Below are positions 9,102 through 17,110 of a stretch of DNA of 64,000 bases, in pieces. Under the pieces are notes generated by a model, which had not been told where the DNA came from, did no database searches, and was given only the letters and a program-made list of their open reading frames with translations. The DNA comes from FEN-1191 sp036490715 (GTDB taxonomy: Bacteria > Pseudomonadota > Gammaproteobacteria > Steroidobacterales > Steroidobacteraceae). How positions within the stretch are numbered: the stretch's first letter is position 1; every line of letters starts with the position of its first letter. The translations under genes and the position numbers were made by a program. The DNA is taken from NCBI GenBank assembly GCA_036490715.1, contig DASXDL010000026.1:144181-208180 (forward strand), read 5' to 3'.

Positions 9102-10185
9102 TGAGGTTTTCTCCGAGTTGTGCGCTCTCCAAAATGCTGTCACAGCGTGCGCCCCACTTCTTGGGCGCGGTCGCGGCGCTGACAGGACTTCTGGCGGTTG
9201 CCGACACCGGCGTCGCCACCGCCGGCGTCGCCACCGCCGGCGTGGCGGCGTGGCGCTCCACCGCCGTGGCGGTTGACTTGGCGCGATTGGCGGCCAGTGC
9301 CGCGAACTCGCCCTGCGGATACTTCTTCAGGTAGTCCTGAAAGTCGGCCGGATTCTTGCTGTCCTTGATCGACTCCCAGTAGGCCAGTTCGATCTGCTTG
9401 GCATCGATGGCGCTGCGCGACTCTGCGACGCTCGCCACGGCCGCATGGAAGTAGAAATCGCCCTGGATCGAGGCCTCGGACCAGGGCGTCTGGCCGCCGC
9501 GGGTATCGGCTTTGACCCCGGCGATCACTTTCTTGAACATCTGCTCGAGCGGCACACCCGGTTCGGCCATCGCCTTGACCAGCTCTCCGGTAAAGACGCC
9601 GTTCGATCCGGTGGCTCCATCCTGGGCGCTCTGGCCCGGCGCCGCGGCGTAGGCTATGAACGTGCCGCTGGGAGCATCCATGCGGGCCAAGCCGCGCTGC
9701 ATGCCGCGGGTCTTGGGCAACGGATTGTCGCGGCAGGCATCCAGAATCACGATGTTCATCTCGTTCTGCGCCACGCTCATCGCGCGCAGCACGCGGCCGG
9801 CGTCAAACGCGTTGGCCTCGAGGTCGGACTCGGCCTGAATGTCGGCATCGACCGGGATCAGATAATTCGTACCCTCGGCCTGCACACCGTGGCCGGCGTA
9901 ATAGAACAGGCCCACCGCGTGTGGATCGCGCCCGATCTTCGCGGTGAACTGCTCGACCGCGTGGTAGAAGTCCACACGCTTGGCGTTCAAGCGCACGATG
10001 GTGTCAAATCCCGCGTTGCGCAACGCACGCTGCATTGCGGTGGCGTCGTTGACTGGATTGGCCAGACGCAGATTTGGATTGACATAGTCGCTGTTGCCAA
10101 TAATGAGGGCGACGCGCGTCTCGGCCGCGGCGGTGGCCGTCGACAGCAACATTAAAACCGCGATGAAACCTGGCGAAAGACGCAC
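9061..10185 (-). CDS. Secreted caspase-family (C14) peptidase-like protein
   Basis: A 374-residue protein with a signal peptide (to about AAAETR, residue 21) followed by a p20-like caspase domain. The first strand is RVALIIGNSDY, the catalytic His is in YYAGHGVQ (H99), and the catalytic Cys is in ILDACRDNP (C151). The dyad is intact. After residue 260 there is a short helical segment and a low-complexity ATPAVATPAVATPV stretch, encoded by a GC-rich repeat near 9205-9245. The start is a GTG at 10185. The gene is divergent from a second caspase-like gene (95 bp apart) and overlaps the OmpA-like lipoprotein gene. Bacterial C14 proteins usually cut after Arg/Lys; the target here is unknown. Confidence 0.88.
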   Translation of the reverse strand: MRLSPGFIAVLMLLSTATAAAETRVALIIGNSDYVNPNLRLANPVNDATAMQRALRNAGFDTIVRLNAKRVDFYHAVEQFTAKIGRDPHAVGLFYYAGHGVQAEGTNYLIPVDADIQAESDLEANAFDAGRVLRAMSVAQNEMNIVILDACRDNPLPKTRGMQRGLARMDAPSGTFIAYAAAPGQSAQDGATGSNGVFTGELVKAMAEPGVPLEQMFKKVIAGVKADTRGGQTPWSEASIQGDFYFHAAVASVAESRSAIDAKQIELAYWESIKDSKNPADFQDYLKKYPQGEFAALAANRAKSTATAVERHAATPAVATPAVATPVSATARSPVSAATAPKKWGARCDSILESAQLGENLNEEDRAYVREKCQ

Positions 10186-10280
10186 TGCCTATCCCGAGCA
10201 GCAGCCATCACTGTTGGAATGGCTCGAAGTCTGGTGGAAAAGGCACGCACAGGCAACTATGATCCGATAGCGAATAACTC

Positions 10281-12002
10281 ATGATCGGCAGCACTGGGAA
10301 TACCGGCCCGCTCCATCGATCTATGCAATTGCTACGCCGCGCCGCAGGCCTTCGCGGCGTTCCCCATCGACTCGGTCGTGTTACAGCAGCATTACTGCTG
10401 AGCCTGGCGTTGCTCACGCCCGCTGCACCGGCTCAGGCCCGACGTCTGGCGCTGGTGATTGGCAACGACAGCTACCAGCACGTCGATCCGCTCGGCAACG
10501 CGCGCGCCGATGCCACCGCCGTGGCCAACGCTCTGACCGCCACCCACTTCAAGGTCACGTTGAAGAAAGATCTCACGCTGACAGCGATGAAAGATGCCAT
10601 GCGTGCGTTCAAGAACGATGTCGCCGGCGGCGATGAGGTGATCTTCTATTACGCCGGCCACGGCGTGCAGCTCGACGGCAACAATTTCATCATCCCGGTG
10701 GACGCCATCGGCGAGAGTGCCGATCAGCTCAAGGACTATGCGGTGCCACTGCAGCGCGTGCTCGACGACATGCAGGATCAGAAGGCGCGCTTCACGCTCG
10801 CAATCGTCGATGCCTGCCGCAACAATCCGTTCAAGGGCAATGGCCGGGCACTGCGCACGCGCGGACTGGCGCCGGTGCAGGCCGCCGACGGCCAGGCGGT
10901 GTTGTACTCCGCCGGCGCCGGCCAGGAAGCGCTCGACAACCTGGGCCCGGGCGATAAGGACCCCAACGGCGTGTTCACGCGGGTACTTATTAAAGAGATG
11001 CTGATTCCGGGTCTGGCCTTCGACGACGTCATTCACCAGGTGCGAAACCAGGTGGTGACGCTGGCCAAGAGCGTCAATCAGGATCAGACGCCCGGTTACT
11101 ACTCGCAGTTCACCGGCGATTTTTTCTTCGTTCAACCGCTCGCGGGCAAGGCGCCAGCCCCGGCCCCGGCCGCAGCACCGGCGCTAACGCAGCCCTCCGC
11201 GGCAGCCAATCAGGGGCCGAGCGCCGATGAGATCGCGGCCTACCAGGCCGCCGACAAGGTCAACAGCGCCGATGGCTGGCGCATCTTCCTGAAGAACTAT
11301 CCCCGCAGCGCCTATGCCACCACCGCGCAGATCAAGCTGAACGCCCTGACGCAGCCGCCGGCGCCGGCGGCGATGCAGCCAACGCAACCGGCACAGGCTC
11401 CGGCAGCTGCGGCGCGCTCCCCGGCCGCGAGCGGCGCTCGCGGTCCGGTCGATCCGCAGGTCGTCGGCACCTTCGAACTCGATGGTGTCGCCGACGATTA
11501 CGACCAGCATTACTCCTACACGGTGACCGCGGACGGTCACTTCCGCCTGCTACTGACGCAGGAGGAGACCGGTACCTATCAGGGTGCGCTGGGTACGTTT
11601 CGCACCAAGAATTCCAAGAGCGGCCGCGTCCGCGTCGGCACCTATCGCGCCATGGGCAACGGCGTCGCGGTCACCAACTCGGCCGGCGTGACCGCGCTGT
11701 ACCAGCCGCTGCATCCCACCGGTCCGATCAATCCGCTGAACCCGAGCATGCTGGGCGAATGGCGTGCGAGCGTGGCAATCGGCGGACTGAACTGGACCTT
11801 GACGGTGCAGAACAATCCCAACGGCACCTTCAGCTTCCGAGCGCAGGCCGAGGACAATGGCACCTGCGGCTATGCCAACAACCAGTGGCACTGGGCCTCC
11901 GCGGTCACCGGCCAGACCGATGCGGGCACCTATCGCGTGGTCGATGCCCACTCGGTGGAGTTCAGCGGCCAGAAGGGCAGCTCAGTCTGGCGGCGGCTCT
12001 AG
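10281..12002 (+). CDS. Secreted caspase-family (C14) protein with C-terminal beta domain
   Basis: A 573-residue protein. After a long N-region the signal peptide ends near APAQA (residue 53). The caspase domain follows with LALVIGNDSY, the catalytic His in YYAGHGVQ (H127) and the Cys in IVDACRNNP (C179). A Pro/Ala linker separates a short helical segment (AYQAADKVNSADGWRIFLKNYP, given here as residues 313-334) from a C-terminal beta-rich domain from about residue 390, with two similar halves containing GTYRAMGNG and GTYRVVDAHS. I did not find a family for the last domain. The ATG at 10281 lacks a clear ribosome site; an ATG at 10323 is an alternative. Divergent partner of the C14 gene at 9061-10185. 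Confidence 0.85.
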   Translation: MIGSTGNTGPLHRSMQLLRRAAGLRGVPHRLGRVTAALLLSLALLTPAAPAQARRLALVIGNDSYQHVDPLGNARADATAVANALTATHFKVTLKKDLTLTAMKDAMRAFKNDVAGGDEVIFYYAGHGVQLDGNNFIIPVDAIGESADQLKDYAVPLQRVLDDMQDQKARFTLAIVDACRNNPFKGNGRALRTRGLAPVQAADGQAVLYSAGAGQEALDNLGPGDKDPNGVFTRVLIKEMLIPGLAFDDVIHQVRNQVVTLAKSVNQDQTPGYYSQFTGDFFFVQPLAGKAPAPAPAAAPALTQPSAAANQGPSADEIAAYQAADKVNSADGWRIFLKNYPRSAYATTAQIKLNALTQPPAPAAMQPTQPAQAPAAAARSPAASGARGPVDPQVVGTFELDGVADDYDQHYSYTVTADGHFRLLLTQEETGTYQGALGTFRTKNSKSGRVRVGTYRAMGNGVAVTNSAGVTALYQPLHPTGPINPLNPSMLGEWRASVAIGGLNWTLTVQNNPNGTFSFRAQAEDNGTCGYANNQWHWASAVTGQTDAGTYRVVDAHSVEFSGQKGSSVWRRL

Positions 12003-15000
12003 CCCAGCTCGATCTCGAGCGTGTTGGTCTCAACGCCCAATCGCGATCGTACCTGCGCCAGGTTGGCCAACGCGGCGCCGCGGCGGTGCGGGTTCGGGGC
12101 AAGGCTGAAGGCCAGCGGCCGTCCGTTCAGCCGCAGCGCGCGCACGCCGCAGCCTCGAGGCCCCACCCGATAGCGCGCCTCGACCACCGCACCCAGCAAC
12201 CAAGTCCGCGCCTGCAGGCCATCGAGACTTCGCGGCATCACCGGATCCACGCGCAGCACGTCGGCTTCGCAGCTCAAACCCAAAAAAGCTCGCACGATCA
12301 GCCCAAGCGCAATGCCGGCGCCGCTGGAATACACCCGCCAGCCGCCATCCAGTCCAATACCGCCCTCGGTCACGCGCCGATACTCTTCGCTGGCCTGATA
12401 GCGATCGGCGAATGCGGCGTCGGAGCTGGAGTAATAGCAGTTGGCCTGGCGCGGGGTCGCGCAGCGCACCAGCGCACTGATACCGATCGGGTTGGCTTGG
12501 CACAGCGCCTGGAAGAAGCGCTCCGCCTCACCGACGTGCGCCAGTGCCTGGGCATAGCGCAGGTGCGCGTGCATGTACATGAGGCCGATCTCGCGGCCGA
12601 AGAACGTGGCGCTCTCGGCGCGCTGAAATATGCGCTGCAGGCCGCCATGGTAGGGCATCGGACGGTCAAACAGGCGCACCCCGTCGTCGGCGCTCAGATG
12701 CTGCTGGATCAGGCGCAGATGCTCGCGCGCCTGCGCCGGTGTCAGCAGGTCCTCCAGGATGGCGTGGATCATGGCCAGCGCGCTGTAGTGCACTCCGGTG
12801 CTGCGATCGGCCGGATGCAGCAGATAGCGCCGGCCGCCCTGCGGCTCGAAGATCACGTAGCCGGTGAGCACGCCGTCGACCAGCAGCAGGCGTTGGAAAT
12901 CTTCCCGCACCTGCGCCGCTTGCTGCGCCAGTTCTGCGGCCTCGGTGTCACGGCCGATGGAGCGCAGCGCGCGCGCCAGCAGCGTCAGCATCTGAAAGTG
13001 CAAGGTCACGGTCCAGGCGCTGCACATATGCTCGCGCAGCGCCGGATCGGCCGGCTGCAGCGAGTCGTTCCAGTCGCCATGGCCGTAGGCGGCCAGTGCC
13101 GTGCCGGCGATCACGCGTCGCCCGATCAGTGCCAGAGCGCGCTGCGCGTGCTGCCACAGGCTGCAGCGCTCGCCGGCGCTTTCGCTGCGGGCATCGAAAA
13201 ATCGAACCGGCTCATCCAACACCGCAGCATCGCCCGAGGCGATCAGGTACTGGGCCAGCACCAGCAGCGGCCAGAACACGATATCGCCATGCGAGTCGCC
13301 GGCCCGAATGCCGCGCTCGCGCTCGAAGAACATGAACCACTGCGGCCAGTCGCCATCCGGATTTTGTGCCGCAAACACGCGCGTCAGCAGATCACGGATC
13401 GGCGCGATGCGCCCCAGTGCCAGCAGCAATTCGACCGGCCCCTGACACACGTCGCGAGTGCCCCAGCCGCCACCCGAATACTGCTCCAGCCCCCGCGGTG
13501 ACAAGTAGTGCACCAGCGCGTTGTGCGCAAACCAGGGCACCATGTCGGCCAGCCCGGTCGCGCGCCCAAGCAACGCGTCATGCTTGTCGCTGTACAAGCC
13601 GATGTGCGGTATCAGACTTTCGCTGCGCGTGCCATGCTGTATCGTGCGCGGATCGGACTTGATCAGTTGCCCGCGCAGGCGCAGCTCGGCGCTGCGGCTG
13701 GCGGCGATGACCAGGCAGCAGAACGGCTGTCCACGCGAGGCGCCGTCCCGAAACAGCAGTTCATCGCCCCCGACCTGCTCCAGCACCGTGCCAGCCACCG
13801 CTGCGATCTCGAAGCTGCCGTCGGGAAAACGTCGCCCGATGTCGGTATCGGGGCCGGCGGTAAATTTGATACGCGCACCCTCATGCCGCCAGGCAAAACC
13901 GCCCTCGGCGCTGCCGTCATCGCCACCGAGCGCCAGGTGATGTGACACCAGAAAGCGGCTCGGGCCGCCCTCGAGCACCGCGATCGACAGCGACAGCTCC
14001 TGCGGCCCAGTGCGCGCGCCGGCCCGCACCTCCATCAGCGCATCCTCGCAGCGGTAGATCCAGCGACACTCGTCCGGGGACATTTCAAACGCCGACGGCA
14101 CATTCAGCAGCTGCCAGCCGCCGGCGCGCTCGATGAAGATGCGCTGGCCGTGCGAGCGAAACAGTCCGAGGTAGGTATGGGTGCTGGACAGAAAGCGGTT
14201 GATGCTGACGTGTCCCTGCGTGACCATCGAATGAAACACCCCGCTCATCCACACGGTCGAGGTCAGGCCACTCTCATCCGGGGTCAGGTGATGGCCGGTG
14301 CGTAGCAGATGCCCATGCGGCCGCAGCACGCGCCGCTCCTTGGTGGCGAGCACCACGTGGCGATCGGCGCCATGAAAGAACGACTGCAACTCGCCCTGCG
14401 CGTCCACCTCGTCGTGCCGCCATTGGCTGCCGAACAGCCGCTGCGCCAAGGCGGCGTTCAGCGGCAGGCCATTCACCAGGGTGGCGGGGCTGAACAGTGT
14501 CTGCGCTGATTCCAACCCGCGCGCCTCAGGCGCAGCGTCGGGCGCGATGGCCTCGGGCAGCGCAAGCGTCGGCCCTACCTGCGACAGGTCCTCGGCCGCG
14601 GTGGCATTCGGATGATCGGGCACGAGCAGGCCGAAGAACCCCGCCGCGATGCGTGCGCCCGGCTCGAGCGCCATCGGCCCGTCGCGCACGATCACCATCG
14701 AGTGCTCGTGCTGCAGGCGGCGCGCCGGCAGTTTGCCCGTAAGCCCGCCCGGTTCATCGCCGGCCCGACTCGCCAAGCCATGCAGCTGCAGCGCGTCGGT
14801 GGCAAATTCCTCGGCCTGACGCAGCGAGCCGATCAGACTCCAGGGGTGGCGACCCTCACTGGCCTGATTCTGGCGCGAAGCGATGATCCAGCCGCGCTCG
14901 GGATGACGCAGCGGCGTGTGGTCGATGTACTGGCTGACGTAGTACTCGTTCAGCCGCACCGCGCCGTAAGGGGCCAGCGCCAGATCCTGCGCATAGGTCA

Positions 15001-15367
15001 GATCAAGCCGCTGGCGCTGGGCGGTCGTGTTGTGTAGCCCGACGTGCCAGAACCAGGCGGCGGCCGCGCGCGCGAGTGACAGCGTGACGGTGTAGTCAAT
15101 GCCTGCCCAGGTGCCGGCGCCCACCAGCCGGCTGCCGCCGCCTTCGAGCCGAAAGCGACTCGGGCTTTCGGGCCCCAGCAGCGGCGTGTAGCTGGCGCTG
15201 CGCTCGTGGCGACGCAGATACAGGTTGGTCGGGCCGCCCTCGAGTTCGTTGCCGACAAACAGCAGCAGCGCGATTGCCTGATGGTCGAATCGGCACAGCG
15301 AGCCATTGCCATTGACCTGGGCCCGCAGCCCGGAAGCACTCGTAAGATTCATCGCCGCGCGATCCAT
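11999..15367 (-). CDS. GH94 phosphorylase, 1,2-beta-oligoglucan phosphorylase-like
   Basis: A 1122-residue GH94 enzyme, about the length known for 1,2-beta-oligoglucan phosphorylases and shorter than the cyclic glucan synthase fusions. An N-terminal beta-sandwich leads into the alpha/alpha barrel. The catalytic acid lies in the family motif GHGDWNDSLQ (D765/D768 region). Phosphate- and sugar-site blocks near the C-terminus include PMPYHGGLQRIFQRAES, NPIGISALV, QANCYYSSSDAAFADRY and DGGWRVYSSG. GH94 enzymes use phosphate to release glucose 1-phosphate from beta-glucosides. The preference for beta-1,2 links is inferred from length, architecture and the neighbouring GH144- and GH3-type genes. 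The start is at 15367 or the ATG at 15352; neither has a strong ribosome site. Convergent with the caspase gene, stops sharing CTAG. Confidence 0.82.
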   Translation of the reverse strand: MDRAAMNLTSASGLRAQVNGNGSLCRFDHQAIALLLFVGNELEGGPTNLYLRRHERSASYTPLLGPESPSRFRLEGGGSRLVGAGTWAGIDYTVTLSLARAAAAWFWHVGLHNTTAQRQRLDLTYAQDLALAPYGAVRLNEYYVSQYIDHTPLRHPERGWIIASRQNQASEGRHPWSLIGSLRQAEEFATDALQLHGLASRAGDEPGGLTGKLPARRLQHEHSMVIVRDGPMALEPGARIAAGFFGLLVPDHPNATAAEDLSQVGPTLALPEAIAPDAAPEARGLESAQTLFSPATLVNGLPLNAALAQRLFGSQWRHDEVDAQGELQSFFHGADRHVVLATKERRVLRPHGHLLRTGHHLTPDESGLTSTVWMSGVFHSMVTQGHVSINRFLSSTHTYLGLFRSHGQRIFIERAGGWQLLNVPSAFEMSPDECRWIYRCEDALMEVRAGARTGPQELSLSIAVLEGGPSRFLVSHHLALGGDDGSAEGGFAWRHEGARIKFTAGPDTDIGRRFPDGSFEIAAVAGTVLEQVGGDELLFRDGASRGQPFCCLVIAASRSAELRLRGQLIKSDPRTIQHGTRSESLIPHIGLYSDKHDALLGRATGLADMVPWFAHNALVHYLSPRGLEQYSGGGWGTRDVCQGPVELLLALGRIAPIRDLLTRVFAAQNPDGDWPQWFMFFERERGIRAGDSHGDIVFWPLLVLAQYLIASGDAAVLDEPVRFFDARSESAGERCSLWQHAQRALALIGRRVIAGTALAAYGHGDWNDSLQPADPALREHMCSAWTVTLHFQMLTLLARALRSIGRDTEAAELAQQAAQVREDFQRLLLVDGVLTGYVIFEPQGGRRYLLHPADRSTGVHYSALAMIHAILEDLLTPAQAREHLRLIQQHLSADDGVRLFDRPMPYHGGLQRIFQRAESATFFGREIGLMYMHAHLRYAQALAHVGEAERFFQALCQANPIGISALVRCATPRQANCYYSSSDAAFADRYQASEEYRRVTEGGIGLDGGWRVYSSGAGIALGLIVRAFLGLSCEADVLRVDPVMPRSLDGLQARTWLLGAVVEARYRVGPRGCGVRALRLNGRPLAFSLAPNPHRRGAALANLAQVRSRLGVETNTLEIELG

Positions 15368-15406
15368 GCATCGATCGTATCGGCCGTGGCAGGTAAACTC
15401 CAGCGC

Positions 15407-15967
15407 ATGCAGGAGCGCGACCGGAAAGACGCCGGCTGCCGGATCCGCGCTGCGACACCTGAGCCGCAGCTCGCCCAGCAGCTGGCCGATGTGCTGATCG
15501 ATTGCGTCGAAGGGGGCGCTTCGGTGAGCTTCATGTGGCCCCTAACGCCGGCGCGCGCGCTGCAGTTCTGGCACCAGGTCCTGGCCAGCGCCCAGCGTGG
15601 CGAGCGCATCGTGCTGGTGGCCGAGGACGATCGCAGCGGCAGCATCGAAGGCACGATCCAGATCGTCTTCGCCTTAGCCGATAACCAGCCGCATCGAGCC
15701 GACATCGCCAAGATGCTGGTGCATCGACGCGCGCGGCGGCGCGGCGTGGGCGCGGCGCTGCTGCAGGTGGCGGAAGAATTCGCGCTGGCCGCAGGTCGCA
15801 CGCTGCTGGTGCTGGACACGGTGACCGGCAGCGATGGCGAGCGGCTGTATACGCGCATGGGCTGGCAGCGCGTCGGCGTGATCCCTAACTACGCCTTGTG
15901 GCCGGATGGCACACCCTGCGACACCACCTACTTCTATAAGTCTCTACCAGCCGGAAGGAGCCCATGA
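15407..15967 (+). CDS. GNAT family N-acetyltransferase
   Basis: A 186-residue GNAT protein. The acetyl-CoA-binding loop is RRRGVGAALLQ (about residues 106-116), preceded by the strand DIAKMLVHRRA and followed by the beta4/beta5 strands LLVLDTVTGSDGERLYTRMGWQRVG. The C-terminal part (VIPNYALWPDGTPCDTTYFY) is typical of small-molecule acetyltransferases of this group. The acceptor cannot be told. The ATG at 15407 is chosen because longer versions run back over the divergent GH94 start. It overlaps the next gene by ATGA and probably shares a transcript with it. Confidence 0.85.
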   Translation: MQERDRKDAGCRIRAATPEPQLAQQLADVLIDCVEGGASVSFMWPLTPARALQFWHQVLASAQRGERIVLVAEDDRSGSIEGTIQIVFALADNQPHRADIAKMLVHRRARRRGVGAALLQVAEEFALAAGRTLLVLDTVTGSDGERLYTRMGWQRVGVIPNYALWPDGTPCDTTYFYKSLPAGRSP

Positions 15968-16725
15968 ACCAGAGTGCCGCAGCGGTAGTAAGTAAGGTGC
16001 CGGAAGTCACCGTACTTTTCTGGATCATCAAGATCGCTGCCACGACGCTGGGCGAGACCGGCGGTGATGCTGTCAGCATGTCGATGAACCTGGGATATCT
16101 GATAAGCACCGGCATCTTTGCCGCGATCTTCGTGCTGGTGGTCGCGGCCCAGATCCGGGCCACGCGCTTTCATCCGCTGCTCTACTGGCTGACGATCATC
16201 GCCACCACGACCGTCGGCACGACGCTGGCCGATTTTGCCGATCGCTCGCTCGGCATCGGTTATGCCGGTGGCTCCGCGCTGCTGCTGTTGCTGCTGCTGG
16301 CGTCGCTGGCAACTTGGTACTGGGCGCTGGGATCGGTGGCCGTGGCCTCGGTGCGTACGCCACGGGCTGAAGGCTTTTACTGGATCACGATCATGTTCTC
16401 ACAGACGCTGGGCACGGCCTTGGGCGATTGGACCGCCGACACCGAGCGCCTAGGCTACGCCGGCGGCGCGCTGGTGTTCGTGGGGCTGCTGGGGCTCGTG
16501 GCCGCAGCCTACTTCTGGACGCGGCTGTCGCGCACCGCACTGTTCTGGGCGGCCTTCATCCTGACGCGGCCGCTGGGGGCCGTGCTGGGGGATCTGCTCG
16601 ACAAGCCGGTGAGCTCGGGCGGCATGGCACTGAGCCGCTACGTCGCCTCACTCGCTCTGGTGGTTTTCATCCTCGCGGCGATCGCGATCTTCCCGCAGCG
16701 GCCCGCGCGCCAGGCCGCACACTGA
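15964..16725 (+). CDS. DUF347-repeat membrane protein (COG4705)
   Basis: A 253-residue membrane protein built of four repeats, each one or two membrane helices with a conserved Leu-Gly-x-x-x-Gly-Asp-type core: TTLGETGGDAVSMS, TVGTTLADFADRSLGIGY, TLGTALGDWTADTERLGY and PLGAVLGDLLDKPVSSGG. This is the DUF347 (PF03988) pattern of charged residues placed inside the membrane, which suggests ion or proton movement. The substrate is unknown. A GGAAGGAG ribosome site lies just before the ATG. The gene overlaps the acetyltransferase gene by four bases. Confidence 0.85.
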   Translation: MNQSAAAVVSKVPEVTVLFWIIKIAATTLGETGGDAVSMSMNLGYLISTGIFAAIFVLVVAAQIRATRFHPLLYWLTIIATTTVGTTLADFADRSLGIGYAGGSALLLLLLLASLATWYWALGSVAVASVRTPRAEGFYWITIMFSQTLGTALGDWTADTERLGYAGGALVFVGLLGLVAAAYFWTRLSRTALFWAAFILTRPLGAVLGDLLDKPVSSGGMALSRYVASLALVVFILAAIAIFPQRPARQAAH

Positions 16726-16796
16726 TCGGATTAGTCCCCTCCATTCGGGGGCTTAGGGCGCGATTCTCAGGGCGGCTTCACCGGCCGGCGCACCAA

Positions 16797-16841
16797 CCTG
16801 TCATTTTCTACAGCTAGTCAGCATTAACGACTGGTGACAGG
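16797..16841 (+). ncRNA. Possible structured RNA element (unassigned)
   Basis: Perfect 7-bp arms CCTGTCA (16797-16803) and TGACAGG (16835-16841) enclose a second, shorter pairing (AGTC with GACT, around 16815-16831). It lies between two same-strand genes. It matches no riboswitch class that I recognise, and it could be chance structure in GC-rich DNA. Confidence 0.25.
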
Positions 16842-16912
16842 CTGGCGTGGCTGAGGTGGATTCGCCGCGGGCGGTTCGGCCCTCCCCGCTCTTCGCGCGC
16901 GGCGATCATTTG

Positions 16913-16942
16913 CCCGCCACTTCACGGTGGCGGGTTTCTTTC
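16913..16942 (+). terminator. Rho-independent terminator
   Basis: A perfect 8-bp stem CCCGCCAC/GTGGCGGG with loop TTCACG is followed by TTTCTTTC. It probably ends transcripts from the acetyltransferase/DUF347 pair before the lipoprotein promoter. Confidence 0.7.
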
Positions 16943-17110
16943 AGCCGATTCCCACAGCCGAATATGACAAATCGCGGCCGCAAGCCCTGCGACCGCTCGT
17001 AATAATTACACGCTTGCGCGGTTGGGCCTTTGATAGATTTCCCGCGCGCACCGTCATCTCGGGCTGCTGCGTCTACAACAGGGGATCCCTGCGGGGATTG
17101 GATAACAAGG

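Larger units (their letters stand above)
16726..17110. other. Intergenic region with hairpins, no gene seen
   Basis: No credible reading frame is present. A weak CCCC/GGGG hairpin follows the membrane-protein stop (16736-16750). A longer structured stretch at 16797-16841 has outer arms CCTGTCA and TGACAGG closing an AGTC/GACT inner pairing. A strong hairpin with a T-rich tail lies at 16913-16942. The last 150 bases should hold the promoter of the large lipoprotein gene; ttgcgc near 17013 and tgatag near 17029 are weak candidates. Confidence 0.5.
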
